A stretch of DNA of 64,000 nt from Bacillus sp. sid0103 (GCF_019219025.1 NZ_JAHUWN010000020.1:1-64000), one strand, 5' to 3'. Counted from the first letter of the stretch, positions 8,981-18,131 are shown. The notes: generated by a model from the letters alone, not told the origin. Made by a program: numbers and translations.

Positions 8981-9472
8981 TTACAAAACCAGACGGCTTC
9001 CACAACAAGCGCAGAAACTGGCTTGTGCCGGGACGTGTTCTTCACAAGTTGAGCAAGCGATTGTATCCAAAGACTCCGTGCTACTAGCCAGATGTTCTTG
9101 TCGTTGGCCACATGAGCCACAAAATTTATCATTTGCAGTAATTGGACTGCCGCAATTAGAGCAGCCCCGTGCATGCTCTTTCTTATTTATTTGTTCCAAT
9201 CCCTTTTGGGCTTGAAATATACGTTGGTCCAGTTCAGCAATCTTCACAAAGAATTGTCCCAATTCTGGATTTTCCAATTTTCCTGACCGAATTCTTTGGT
9301 AGGTTTCTTCTCCTAGGTGAAGAAGCAGTTCAGCCCGTTTTTCAGAATGTTCCTGAATAAGTTTTTTTAATTGGCTTACTTCCTGAACTGTTTGGAGTTT
9401 CTGCTTTCCTTGCTGAAGCGAATCCTGAAGGAGATTCAATCCGCCTCCAAGTTTTGTTTGCAAATCACTCAC
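8981..9472 (-). CDS. coiled-coil protein with two C-terminal zinc ribbons
   Basis: About 163 aa, soluble. The N-terminal 90 residues are Gln/Lys/Glu-rich and predicted coiled coil (LQDSLQQGKQKLQTVQEV). The C-terminus carries two zinc ribbons, CSNCG...CGSCG and CSTCE...CACCG. The AGGAGG ribosome binding site points to the GTG at 9472 (9-nt spacing) rather than the TTG at 9502; a TTG at 9475 is also possible. It is first of the three-gene operon running to 6162. It could be a cytoplasmic scaffold for the two membrane ribbon proteins (inference). Confidence 0.65.
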   Translation of the reverse strand: MSDLQTKLGGGLNLLQDSLQQGKQKLQTVQEVSQLKKLIQEHSEKRAELLLHLGEETYQRIRSGKLENPELGQFFVKIAELDQRIFQAQKGLEQINKKEHARGCSNCGSPITANDKFCGSCGQRQEHLASSTESLDTIACSTCEEHVPAQASFCACCGSRLVL

Positions 9473-9664
9473 CAACAAATCCCTCCTATTATACTTTTTC
9501 AATGCAAATAAAACCGGAAAACCAGAACCATGAAACTAAATTCAGATATGGGACTTACTGCTTATCTACATAAATTTTATTTAGAAAGCAGTAGTTTTAT
9601 GTCATAAATTTAGGTACGTCCATTGATGAGAGATGACAGATGTGAATTTTTTCGGAGAAAAAAC

Positions 9665-9693
9665 AAAAAACGATCCAGCTTTCGAATCGTTTT
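9665..9693 (-). terminator. terminator of GNAT gene
   Basis: Stem AAAACGAT / ATCGTTTT (9667-9674 and 9686-9693), with an A-rich left flank that gives a T-run on the minus strand. It lies directly after the GNAT stop codon. Confidence 0.65.
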
Positions 9694-9695
9694 CT

Positions 9696-10193
9696 TTAAT
9701 CAAATTTGTGAATTGTTTTACACATGTTGTACCAAGTGACTCCACCATGTTTGGAACTTGAAACACCCTTATTATGGTAGCCGAACTTTTCATAGAAGCG
9801 AATTAAATCCTTTTTACATGTAAGCGTAATCGTTTCTCGTTTGTTTGTTCTTGCTTCTTTTTCAAGATGTGCAAGTAACGCCGCTGCCACACCGTGTTTC
9901 TGAAAAAGGGGCGACACCGCTAAACCTAAAATACTTTGATGACCGCCAATATCTTGATTTTTCTTGGTCAAACTAAATAAATCATCGGTTATGTACGCTG
10001 TATCAATCACAGGACCATTAACTAATCCTACGATTTCACCATCTGCCTCCGCAACAAAAAAACTATCTGAAATCAACTCAATCCGTTTTTCAAATGCATG
10101 TTCCGTAGCTGCCTCTTCTCTTGAAAAACAAAGATTCTCTATGACCACCAGTTGAGATAAATCATCTATTTTTACGTTTCTTATCTTTATCAT
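9696..10193 (-). CDS. GNAT family N-acetyltransferase (AANAT-like)
   Basis: A 165-aa single-domain acetyltransferase. The acetyl-CoA-binding motif A region is visible as ILGLAVSPLFQKHGVAAAL (about 88-106), followed by a helix and the C-terminal strand motif LIRFYEKFGY. The insertion with DTAYITDDL resembles the arylalkylamine/serotonin acetyltransferase-like subgroup. Substrate unknown. Start chosen at the ATG 9 nt after AGGAGG, shorter than the longest frame. It is followed by its own terminator, and the next upstream gene is a second GNAT on the same strand. Confidence 0.75.
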   Translation of the reverse strand: MIKIRNVKIDDLSQLVVIENLCFSREEAATEHAFEKRIELISDSFFVAEADGEIVGLVNGPVIDTAYITDDLFSLTKKNQDIGGHQSILGLAVSPLFQKHGVAAALLAHLEKEARTNKRETITLTCKKDLIRFYEKFGYHNKGVSSSKHGGVTWYNMCKTIHKFD

Positions 10194-10241
10194 CCTATCA
10201 TTCCTCCTACTATCCAAATTATTTATTAGGTCAATGAAAGT

Positions 10242-10697
10242 TTATGATTTTAGCTTGATATGATGGGTAGAATTTGGATTACGGCTACTTTTTGAAAATC
10301 CAAGTGAGGTATAAAACAAATCGGCGTCATTAGTATCTGTATGGAGTACTACCTCTTTAAACACTCTTCTTGAATCAAAAAGGATCTTATTTATTAAGAA
10401 CCTGCCCACCCCTTTTCTACGATACTCCTTTAACACGTAAAACCTTCTTAGACGGCCTATTTCAGGTTCATGAGAATAAGGATCAATATTAATTCCTCCA
10501 ATTGCAATTAATAGACCTTTTTCATTGAAAACACCATATAAGCCCTCACCTCTTTTTTGAAAGGTGTTGGTACCACTTTTATAATCATTAACTAACTTAT
10601 CAATAAAATGAAAACCATCTTCTTTGCTTTCGTTCAAGATATAAGATACATCAATCGTAGAAAGGTTTGTTATTCTCTTTATACTAAATTCCAGCAT
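10242..10697 (-). CDS. GNAT family N-acetyltransferase
   Basis: A 151-aa GNAT. It shows the motif A signature (RRFYVLKEYRRKGVGRFL, with R/Q-x-x-G-x-G/A as RRKGVG) and the terminal ADLFYTSLGF strand motif. Ribosome binding site GGAGG lies 5 nt before ATG. It sits 48 bp upstream of another GNAT gene and could be cotranscribed with it. Substrate unknown; the C-terminal SSRNPNSTHHIKL is typical of small Bacillus GNATs. Confidence 0.75.
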   Translation of the reverse strand: MLEFSIKRITNLSTIDVSYILNESKEDGFHFIDKLVNDYKSGTNTFQKRGEGLYGVFNEKGLLIAIGGINIDPYSHEPEIGRLRRFYVLKEYRRKGVGRFLINKILFDSRRVFKEVVLHTDTNDADLFYTSLGFSKSSRNPNSTHHIKLKS

Positions 10698-11159
10698 AAA
10701 ATCCTCCGATCATTTGGGCGATAATAAATGGCCGCATCGTTTATCTTCACAATATAAATGAATGGCTCTATCTACTATTATATCTTCCTCTATTATCAAA
10801 ACCAGCAAAAAAATGCAAAAAAAACCAGGTGGGTCACCTGATAACGCTCAAGAATCCTAACTATCCATTCCTTCCCTTTTCCCTTTAGATAATGCTCTCC
10901 GATCACTTGCTTTTGGCGGCTCCTCTAACCATCCATTTTCAATCATTTATTAAAACAAATTGACATGGAATCGAACATATATTGAGTCCATAAACTTGAG
11001 ATTTCCGGAGCAGTTAGTAGAATACGGTTTTGTTCCATATCACTCGTCCTTTACATAATATGTATATATTTTTCTTAATTATTTACAAATTTATTATGGT
11101 AAAATAATTATCCGCCTGAACATTTGCGTAAATTTAACTTATTTGCCGGATTGTCCTTT
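10698..11159. other. intergenic region, nothing certain
   Basis: AT-rich, divergent from the GNAT gene. It contains a short inverted repeat AGGTG-GGT-CACCT near 10830 and no open frame with a credible ribosome binding site. No promoter for the minus-strand GNAT could be fixed. Confidence 0.4.
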
Positions 11160-11186
11160 ACGGGCACGTCTATCTTACATACACTA
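11160..11186 (+). promoter_or_regulatory. sigma-K-type promoter
   Basis: AC (11160-11161), a 16-bp spacer, then CATACACTA (11178-11186). This matches the sigma-K pattern AC-N16/17-CATAnnnTA exactly. The start codon follows 31 bp later. It implies late mother-cell expression of the gene at 11217. Confidence 0.6.
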
Positions 11187-11216
11187 AAACAATTAATCCG
11201 TTTGGAGTGAAAAAAA

Positions 11217-11690
11217 ATGTCCTCTAACTTAATTACAAATGTAAGAACAGCCCTGGCATACACCGTACAAGCCATTCGCTATGCTGATAATGCCTTAATG
11301 CTCTTCCTGGAAATGTCTGATTTTCCTCTACCGCCGAATCCAATTAAAATTCAATTCTACCAAGATGTTGTCGATCATCTCACTGAAGCCTATCTTGCCA
11401 TTAAAGATTTACCTTTTGATACGTATTTTCCGAGTGACCCCGTTATTACCATTGCCCCAATCGTGGCCCAAAGCCAAGATAACCAACACCTTATTATTCT
11501 TTCCGACAATCGGATCAGTTTAGCCTTAGATAGAACGGAAGATACCATTAATTCTATTGACCAAGCCATTTTATTAAGCAGTAAAAATGAAAGACTTAAT
11601 GGACAGTTGTTTTTCATTAAGCTAAGTTTAGAAGCAGCCCGTGATGCCCTGGTATCAGGTTTAAATGAACCTGACTTTATCGTAGGTTAA
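11217..11690 (+). CDS. unknown 157-aa protein, probably made late in sporulation
   Basis: Not recognised. It is 157 aa, helical and mildly hydrophobic, with no signal peptide and no cysteine. The N-terminal third is Ala/Leu-rich (RTALAYTVQAIRYADNALML), followed by a proline-containing FPLPPNP turn. The second half repeats helical segments (SLALDRTEDTINSIDQAILL and a similar final helix). Ribosome binding site is TTGGAGTG. A perfect sigma-K-type box upstream suggests a mother-cell product such as a coat or cortex-associated protein (inference). A strong terminator follows the stop, so it is monocistronic. Confidence 0.65.
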   Translation: MSSNLITNVRTALAYTVQAIRYADNALMLFLEMSDFPLPPNPIKIQFYQDVVDHLTEAYLAIKDLPFDTYFPSDPVITIAPIVAQSQDNQHLIILSDNRISLALDRTEDTINSIDQAILLSSKNERLNGQLFFIKLSLEAARDALVSGLNEPDFIVG

Positions 11691-11691
11691 A

Positions 11692-11718
11692 AGCCGCTAG
11701 ATTTAGCGGCTCTTTTTT
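11692..11718 (+). terminator. rho-independent terminator
   Basis: Stem AGCCGCTA / TAGCGGCT (11692-11699 and 11704-11711), loop GATT, then CTTTTTT. It begins within 2 nt of the stop codon. Confidence 0.9.
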
Positions 11719-11960
11719 AGGTTCGAGCATGGTAAAGAGTTTGGTAGTCTTTTATTAAAAAATAAAGCGCCTCTGCAAATGGCAGTACCGCTCGCGTCAG
11801 TTTTATTTAAAGCGAGACTATTGCAGGTTTTTACGCAAAAAAAAACCGCCGATTAACGGATTTTCAGAATTCAAATTTACCTTTTTATCTAAAGATTATT
11901 AGAGGAGATGTGGCTAATATTGTTGAATTCATAAATAAAATAGAGAAAGGTGGAAAAATA

Positions 11961-12344
11961 ATGAAATCAATAGAATCTCCAATTAAAAGCAAAGTCAACA
12001 ATGTTTTCATCCATGTTAAGGACCTTAAAAGATCAGCTGAATGGTATCATAACCTTCTTGGAATACCATGTAATCTAAATAAAATTGAGTCGCCTGTATA
12101 TAATATTCCGGTAACAAGCGAAACAGGGTTAACGTTAGATGACCATACATTTGACTTAGATTTCAAGTTCAAACCTTCCAATCATGTATTATTCAATTTC
12201 TACTCAAAAGATATTGATGCAGCATACGAATACATAAAGGCTAGCAATATAACAATTGTCAAAGAAATAGAACGTATAGGCGAGTTTGCATATTTTAACT
12301 TTCATGACTTAGACGGCAATGTTTTAATGATTTGTAATAGCTAA
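11961..12344 (+). CDS. VOC (glyoxalase/bleomycin-resistance) superfamily protein
   Basis: A 127-aa protein with the VOC fold pattern: an initial strand and loop NNVFIHVKDLKRSAEWYHNLLG, a mid-protein NHVLFNFYSKDIDAAYEYI, and the ending FHDLDGNVLMIC. Classic metal ligands look incomplete: the first His lies in FIHV, and the Glu normally found before the last strand is replaced (NVLMI). It may therefore be a non-catalytic binding protein. Start set at the ATG at 11961 behind AAAGGTGG, rather than 51 nt upstream. It stands alone between intergenic stretches. Confidence 0.7.
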   Translation: MKSIESPIKSKVNNVFIHVKDLKRSAEWYHNLLGIPCNLNKIESPVYNIPVTSETGLTLDDHTFDLDFKFKPSNHVLFNFYSKDIDAAYEYIKASNITIVKEIERIGEFAYFNFHDLDGNVLMICNS

Positions 12345-12477
12345 TAAAACGCCGTGTACGATTCAGACCAGTGAAAGTAGGTAAAAATAGATTTTTCTTC
12401 CATTTTTCTAACTAATAATGAATAGGCGAACAGTGCCATTCACTGGTCGCCAATTTATTAATTAGTAAAATAGCGGA

Positions 12478-13521
12478 TCATTCCTGGAGATTGGAAATAT
12501 GTTGATACAAAAACTCAGCATCGTCCCCAACGCCAAAAAGAAGTGCAGATCCCCTGCGTTGCTGCCAGGGCAAGCCAAGGAAATAAAGTCCTTCAATTTC
12601 AGTTACACCTCGATTATGCTTGACATGGCCGTGATCATCAAAAAGATGCGGTATATCGATCCAGGAGTAATTGGGAAGAAAGCCAGTTGCCCAAATGATA
12701 TTTTCGACTTTAACGGAGGATTGATCTTCAAAATGAATCTCATCTTTATTAATTGAAATGGTTCTGCCTTTTAGGGTGACGCGCTTTTTCTTAAGTTTCT
12801 CTTTTAGGTAATAACCGAAAATGGGGTCAGCCTGACTTTGAATTTTCTTCCCTATCCACGAATTTCGATCTGCCTTTAATATTCCTAGTTTGTCAAAACA
12901 CCAAAATATACTCCTTCCTGCTACAGTTAAAGGAAGAAAACGAATCTTTTGCCCAATTGATAAATAGGTTTCGTGATGCTCTGATAATTCCACTGCTATT
13001 TGTGTACCTGAATTGCCGGCGCCGACTACTAAGACAGCACCATCTTTAAGTTGCGTATGGTTTTTATATTGGGAAGAATGAAGTTGGACCATTTCTGTTG
13101 GAAGTTCTTTTGCAAACGATGGGATTCTAGGAGTGTGAAATGGACCTGTTGCAACCACTATTTTCTTAGTTTTTATAAGAGAATCATTCGTTGTGATCGT
13201 AAAGAGCTGGTTTTCTTCTTGAACCTTTTGTACATGACTATGATGAATAGGCAAATCAAAGGTCTCTGGGTAATGCTCTAAATAATCTGCTATTTCATCC
13301 TTGGTTGGAAATCCTGAAGGATCTCCATTTAATGCCAAGCCAGGTAATGAACTATATGCCCGTGGAGTAAACAAGACAAGCGAATCATATCTTTTCCGCC
13401 AAGCATCCCCCACGGCCTTTTGGTTATCTAGAATAATAAATGATAACGAGGTTTGCTTGAGGTAATACCCTATCGATAATCCAGCCTGCCCCCCGCCAAT
13501 GACAACCACATCATATAGCAT
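12478..13521 (-). CDS. FAD/NAD(P)H-dependent flavin monooxygenase-like oxidoreductase (CzcO-like)
   Basis: A 347-aa flavoprotein. The FAD Rossmann motif VVIGGGQAGLSIG (6-18) comes first. Next is the WRKRYDSLVLFTP segment typical of CzcO/YUC-like enzymes. A second nucleotide-binding motif VLVVGAGNSGTQIA (about 160-173) is for NADPH. The ATGF motif (IIWATGFLPN) comes near the end. Family members hydroxylate soft nucleophiles or act as reductases; the substrate here is unknown. The GDAWR stretch also suits the trimethylamine-monooxygenase-like group. It is separated from copA downstream of the repeat array; no functional link to copper is evident. Confidence 0.78.
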   Translation of the reverse strand: MLYDVVVIGGGQAGLSIGYYLKQTSLSFIILDNQKAVGDAWRKRYDSLVLFTPRAYSSLPGLALNGDPSGFPTKDEIADYLEHYPETFDLPIHHSHVQKVQEENQLFTITTNDSLIKTKKIVVATGPFHTPRIPSFAKELPTEMVQLHSSQYKNHTQLKDGAVLVVGAGNSGTQIAVELSEHHETYLSIGQKIRFLPLTVAGRSIFWCFDKLGILKADRNSWIGKKIQSQADPIFGYYLKEKLKKKRVTLKGRTISINKDEIHFEDQSSVKVENIIWATGFLPNYSWIDIPHLFDDHGHVKHNRGVTEIEGLYFLGLPWQQRRGSALLFGVGDDAEFLYQHISNLQE

Positions 13522-13568
13522 AAAGACCTCCCTTTAACTCTAAGAAATTATTCTGATTTCAAATGCTG

Positions 13569-14142
13569 AAGGACAAAACTCACTGCTGGAACAACAGATT
13601 TGTCTATCATTAGCAGGATGAAGGACAAAACTCACCGCTGGAGCAAGAGATTTGTCTTTCATAAGCAGGATGAAGGACATATCTCATCGCTAGAGCAAGA
13701 AATTTGTCTTTCATAAGCAGGATGAAGGACAAAACTCACTGCTGGAGCAAGAGATTTGTCTTTCATAAGCAGGATGAAGGACAAAACTCACCGCTGGAGC
13801 AAGAGATTTGTCTTTCATTGGCAGTATGAAGGACAAAACTCACCACTGGAGCAAGAGATTTGTCTTTCATTGGCAGTTTGAAGGACAAAACTCACCACTG
13901 GAGCAAGAGATTTGTCTTTCATAAGCAGAATGAAGGACATATCTCACCGCTGGAGTAAGAGATTTGTCTTTCATAAGCAGGATGAAAGACATATCTCACC
14001 GCTGGAGCAAGAGATTTGTCTTTCATAGGCAGTATGAAGGACATATCTCACCACTGGAGCAAGAGATTTGTCTTTCGTAAATAATATGAAGGACGAAATT
14101 CACCACTGAAACAAGAGATTTGTCTTTAATAGGCAGGAGAAG
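13569..14142. repeat. 52-bp tandem repeat array, 11 copies
   Basis: GGAC(A/G)AA or GGACATA recurs at 13571, 13623, 13675, 13727, 13779, 13831, 13883, 13935, 13987 (as AGAC), 14039 and 14091, a strict 52-bp step. Each unit contains ATGAAGGACAAA and, 21 nt later, TTTGTCTTTCAT. These are near-perfect inverted arms, so each unit can form a 12-bp hairpin. The whole unit is conserved, with no unique spacers. The array lies between the copA 3' end and the upstream side of the flavin monooxygenase gene. The same family recurs in opposite orientation at 35175. Confidence 0.95.
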
Positions 14143-14149
14143 TACATCC

Positions 14150-17100
14150 TTATTCTTTTACTTCTATCACAAACGGAAACGCTCGTACTTTCCCGTTTTG
14201 CTTAAATTCAGCCCAGATTTTATAAATACCAGGCTTTTCGAAGGTGGTTTTAAAAATGGGCTCTTGATTATTTGACGGATGTACATGAAGAAACTCTTTC
14301 CCATATTCGTCAAGTATCACGACGTGACCCATAGCTCCTAAATAAGTCGTCAAATTGGTTTGATCTAAATCGAATGATAATGTTACCGGTTCGCCTGCCT
14401 TAAAAGAACTAACATTTAATGTTACGGTTTCACCATCGACAGTTTTGCTGAATTTCGTGTCTGGAACTAGTTCGTGGCTGTGTGCTGCAGTGCTTGGGTT
14501 GCCTACAACAAACGGAACCGGCTCTATCTTGTAAGCAAAATCAGTCGGCTTAATATCGATAAACGCCTTATAAAATCCTGCTGGAAGGTTATTTTTAATC
14601 GTAAATTCCCCTTTTCCAGTTCGTTCCGGATGCACATGGTAATACTTCTGCAGTTGTTCATCGACGATGATTAGATGAAGTTCTTTCTCATGATTCACTT
14701 CTAACTCGTCAATCGGGTTACCTGCCTTGTCTTTTAAAAATATCTTGATTTTACTTTTATCATTTTGGACAAATGCATTGACCTCGCTGCTTTCATGGTC
14801 TCCTGAAGTCATTTCATGCCCATGAGTGCTTTCCTTCTCTTCCTCCTGATGATCTCCATTCATTTCTTGTTTGCTTTTGTTGTCTCCCATCGCCATTTGG
14901 CTTTCTGTCTCTGCAGCTTTGGTTTGATCCTTTGCAATCCATTTATCATAAGCTTGGAATCCAAAAATGACGACTGTCACATAAAGAATCCCAGCTATTG
15001 CCCATTTCTTCATTCCTGTCACTCCTTTATTGATGAAATTTCTCGCTTCCTGTAGTTTTATTCGTTGTAAACGCAGTGCATTTAACACAACCGATACAGA
15101 GCTAAATGCCATTGCTGTTCCTGCAATCCAAGGTTCTAGATAACCTGCCGCGGCAAACGGGACACCTACCGCATTGTAAGCAAATGCCCAAAATAAATTC
15201 TGTTTAATATTCTCCATAGTCTTTTTGCTCATAAATAGGGCATCAGCAATCGCGTTTAAATCCCCGCGGATCAGTGCGATATCAGCCGCCTCCACCGCTA
15301 TATCCGTCCCCGTACCAATCGCCATGCCGATGTCCGCTGTTGCAAGGGCCGGTGCATCATTAATTCCGTCCCCGACCATCGAGACCTTTTTACCCTGATT
15401 CTGCAACTTCTTCACTTCAGAAGCCTTTCCTTCCGGGAGGACCTCGGCGATGACTTTGTCAATCCCAGCATCCTTTGCAATGGCGTTGGCTGTCCTTTGG
15501 TTATCACCAGTTATCATGATGACTTCAAGTCCCATACTTTTAAGTCGCTTGATGGCTTCTTTTGAAGTGTCTTTTATGGTATCGGCAACAGCAATCATAC
15601 CTGAAAATACACCATCAATCGAAACGAGCATAGCAGTCTTGCCATTTTGTTCGAACTCTTCCATTTGGTTGATCTTTCCCTGAATATCGATTTGGTTTGA
15701 ACTCATTAACTTCCTTGTTCCGACCAATACTTCTTTTCCTTTCACCGTTGCTTTAATCCCAAACCCTGGAATCGCTTCAAAGTGGCTGACTTCGCTCAGC
15801 TCGATTCCTTTTTCTCTTATCGCCGTAACAATTGCCTCAGCTAAAGGGTGTTCCGATTGAAATTCTGCAGTACCAACCAAGAAAAGAAATTCCTCTTCCT
15901 TTACCCCTCGTTCTATGAGAATGTCGGTTAACGTTGGTTCACCCTTTGTTACCGTTCCTGTTTTATCTAGGAGAACGGTGGTGATATTCTGAGTTGTTTC
16001 TAAATGTTCTCCGCCTTTAAAGAGGATCCCAAATTCTGCAGCACGACCGGTTCCCGCCATAATGGAGGTGGGAGTCGCTAGCCCTAGACCACAAGGGCAA
16101 GCAATCACAAGCACGGCAATTAATTTTTCAAGCGAACCGGAAAGGTCGCCAGGACTGATCCAAACATACCAAAGGACAAATGTGAGTAAAGCAATTCCGA
16201 TTACTACCGGTACAAAGATCGCAGAAGTTTTATCTGCCAGACGTTGGATTGGTGCCTTCGATCCTTGTGCTTCTTTTACAATTTTAATAATTTGAGCAAG
16301 AGCTGTATCTTTACCGACCTTGATGGCTCGAATCTTTAAAAAACCGTTCTTGTTAATGGTAGCACCAATGAAATGATCGCCAACTGATTTTTCTACAGGG
16401 ATACTTTCCCCCGTCAGCATCGATTCATCTAGGGAAGAGTGCCCTTCAACGATTTCACCGTCAACAGGTACTTTTTCACCTGGCCTGACCAGTACAATAT
16501 CTCCAATCATGACCTCCTCCAAGGGGATTTCCTGCTCTACCCCATTGCGGATAATTTTTGCCGTTTTGGCCTGTAATCCCATTAACTTCTTGATTGCATC
16601 AGATGATTTTCCCTTTGCTTTTATCTCAAATAGTTTTCCAAGCACAATAAACGCGATTAAGATTGCACTCGTTTCAAAGTAACGGTCGAACATATTGGAT
16701 TCCGGTCCAATCGATTTAATGGACAGATACAAACTGTAAAAATAAGCAGTTGATGTGCCTAATGCCACTAATACGTCCATGTTGGCACTCCGATTGCGAA
16801 GAGCTTTAAAAGCACCTCTGTAAAATTGCCAGCCGATGATGAACTGAACGGGTGTGGCAAGTGCCAATTGAAACCAAGTATTCATGAGCATATCAGGAAT
16901 TTTTATGAATGAAGTAAATTCAAAATCAGTGGCCATAGCCCATAACAGCGGTGTCGCAAGGATAATTGAAAAAATCACCTGTCCTTTCCATTTTTCCAAG
17001 TCTTTTTCCCGGTGTTCTTCTATCTTCTCAGCTTGTTTAGGAATGGCTTGATAACCGATACTTCCAACCTTTTTTTCGATGTCATTTATGTTTAATTGGG

Positions 17101-17272
17101 AAGAGCTATATTCCACGACGGCGGTTTCGAGCGCTAAATTGACATTTACTGTTTTTACTCCGTCCAGTTTTCCTAGCCCTCTCTCGATCCTGGCTGCACA
17201 AGCTGCACAAGTCATCCCGACTACATCGAATTCTGTTTTTTCAGTAACATTCTTTTGTGAAGCATTTTCCAT
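14150..17272 (-). CDS. copA: copper-exporting P1B-type ATPase CopA fused to exported His/Met-rich domain
   Basis: About 1040 aa, some 240 longer than usual CopA. Order: one HMA domain (GMTCAAC, Cys 22/25), membrane segments, actuator loop TGES, CPC in segment 6 (392-394), DKTGT (Asp 436), [16 protein letters not shown] (634-639) and the final two segments ending near residue 740. An unusual extension follows: a ninth hydrophobic segment ([12 protein letters not shown]..., 754 on), a Met/His/Glu-rich linker and two beta-rich domains with HVHP motifs ([15 protein letters not shown]), predicted extracellular. The core pumps Cu+ out of the cytosol. The extension looks like a formerly separate gene with its own ribosome binding site at 15013. 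It lies downstream of copZ. ATG at 17272 is preferred over GTG at 17275. Confidence 0.92.
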   Translation of the reverse strand: MENASQKNVTEKTEFDVVGMTCAACAARIERGLGKLDGVKTVNVNLALETAVVEYSSSQLNINDIEKKVGSIGYQAIPKQAEKIEEHREKDLEKWKGQVIFSIILATPLLWAMATDFEFTSFIKIPDMLMNTWFQLALATPVQFIIGWQFYRGAFKALRNRSANMDVLVALGTSTAYFYSLYLSIKSIGPESNMFDRYFETSAILIAFIVLGKLFEIKAKGKSSDAIKKLMGLQAKTAKIIRNGVEQEIPLEEVMIGDIVLVRPGEKVPVDGEIVEGHSSLDESMLTGESIPVEKSVGDHFIGATINKNGFLKIRAIKVGKDTALAQIIKIVKEAQGSKAPIQRLADKTSAIFVPVVIGIALLTFVLWYVWISPGDLSGSLEKLIAVLVIACPCGLGLATPTSIMAGTGRAAEFGILFKGGEHLETTQNITTVLLDKTGTVTKGEPTLTDILIERGVKEEEFLFLVGTAEFQSEHPLAEAIVTAIREKGIELSEVSHFEAIPGFGIKATVKGKEVLVGTRKLMSSNQIDIQGKINQMEEFEQNGKTAMLVSIDGVFSGMIAVADTIKDTSKEAIKRLKSMGLEVIMITGDNQRTANAIAKDAGIDKVIAEVLPEGKASEVKKLQNQGKKVSMVGDGINDAPALATADIGMAIGTGTDIAVEAADIALIRGDLNAIADALFMSKKTMENIKQNLFWAFAYNAVGVPFAAAGYLEPWIAGTAMAFSSVSVVLNALRLQRIKLQEARNFINKGVTGMKKWAIAGILYVTVVIFGFQAYDKWIAKDQTKAAETESQMAMGDNKSKQEMNGDHQEEEKESTHGHEMTSGDHESSEVNAFVQNDKSKIKIFLKDKAGNPIDELEVNHEKELHLIIVDEQLQKYYHVHPERTGKGEFTIKNNLPAGFYKAFIDIKPTDFAYKIEPVPFVVGNPSTAAHSHELVPDTKFSKTVDGETVTLNVSSFKAGEPVTLSFDLDQTNLTTYLGAMGHVVILDEYGKEFLHVHPSNNQEPIFKTTFEKPGIYKIWAEFKQNGKVRAFPFVIEVKE
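15011..15028 (-). promoter_or_regulatory. internal ribosome binding site and ATG inside copA
   Basis: Within the copA frame the complement reads AAAGGAGTGACAGGAATG. GGAG lies 8 nt before an in-frame ATG at 15013. This is as good as any start site in the window. It precedes a typical membrane-export start ([18 protein letters not shown]). It could direct a separate 287-aa exported protein from the same mRNA. Confidence 0.6.
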
Positions 17273-17294
17273 CACCTTTCACTCCCACATTCTT

Positions 17295-17337
17295 TTTTTG
17301 TTATACAGTACAATACCCCTGTACTGTATAACAAAAA
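17295..17337 (-). promoter_or_regulatory. 43-bp palindrome upstream of copA
   Basis: A perfect 18-bp inverted repeat TTTTTGTTATACAGTACA / TGTACTGTATAACAAAAA (17295-17312 and 17320-17337) surrounds ATACCCC. It ends in A-runs in both directions, so it is not a terminator. It lies about 22 bp upstream of the copA start codon, between copZ and copA. It is most likely an operator for a copper-responsive repressor, but it does not match a textbook CsoR or CueR box closely enough to name one. Confidence 0.55.
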
Positions 17338-17495
17338 CGAAATAAAGCCTTTCTTTATATATATATATATTTTATAATTTATAATCATTTTCAAACCGCA
17401 AGATGTTTTCGTGTTTCCGCAATTATTTTGTAATCCTCACAATTCATGGTGCTGAAAAAAACGTGCCAATAACTAAAAGCATGTTTTATACACCG

Positions 17496-17702
17496 TTATA
17501 CAATATCATATCCCTGGTCATCGATTGTTTCTTTAATTTTGTCAAAGGAAACCAAATTGGGATGAAACTCCACGGCTACATTTCCATTTTTCACATCAAC
17601 AAGTACTTTTTCTACCCCAGGTAGACTTCCAACACTGTTTTCAATGACCATAGCACAATGTCCGCATGACATACCGATTACTTTTAATTCTACTTTTTTC
17701 AT
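17496..17702 (-). CDS. copZ: copper chaperone CopZ
   Basis: A 68-aa single HMA-domain protein with the Cu+-binding motif GMSCGHC (10-16; Cys 13 and 16) and a beta-alpha-beta-beta-alpha-beta pattern. CopZ delivers Cu+ to CopA. Ribosome binding site is GAGGTAATTATA before ATG. It is upstream of copA on the same strand with a 220-bp gap that holds the large palindrome, so copA may have its own promoter. No csoR gene lies in the window. Confidence 0.9.
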   Translation of the reverse strand: MKKVELKVIGMSCGHCAMVIENSVGSLPGVEKVLVDVKNGNVAVEFHPNLVSFDKIKETIDDQGYDIV

Positions 17703-17880
17703 TATAATTACCTCACTTTTTTGAATGGTTTTTCCATCTTCTAAATACTTCTCAATTCTTTTTACTCTTCTTATTCATTTGTCTTTCCTCCCGTATTTTT
17801 ATTTAGATCAGTCATTACTTTGTATAAGGTTTTTCTTTTGTATTTGATGGTTTCATTGTACGAAGTTTCACTCCAATCAA

Positions 17881-18131
17881 AACCGCAGACTTTGAGAGAA
17901 CCACCGCAGACTTTTGTGGTAGGCCCGCATGGGTTTTGGTTGGGCGGTGATTTGGGGTAGGAGGCAATACTGTCGGATGAGGCGAGTTTACTGGCGAGAG
18001 CCACTTTTACTGGCGGATGAGGAGAGTTTACTGGCGGATAACTCCGACTTACTGGCAGATAGCCCGGGTTTACTGACGGATAGCCCTATTTTACTGGCGA
18101 GAGCTATTTTTACTGGTGGATCACAAATCTT
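17881..18131. repeat. 21-bp-period tandem repeat array, two sub-families
   Basis: The first part (17881-17943) has three 21-bp units beginning CCGCAGACTTT, CCGCAGACTTTT and CCGCATGGGTTTT. The second part repeats TTTACTGGCGGAT-like units; TACTG occurs at 17968, 17989, 18008, 18029, 18050, 18071, 18092 and 18111, in steps of 21 bp with two of 19. It lies in the gap upstream of copZ and downstream of the response regulator gene. Open frames through it are only translations of the repeat. Confidence 0.85.

Noticed and set aside
13569..14142. CRISPR array
   Set aside because: The whole 52-bp unit is conserved, with no unique spacers, and no cas gene is nearby. It is a tandem repeat.
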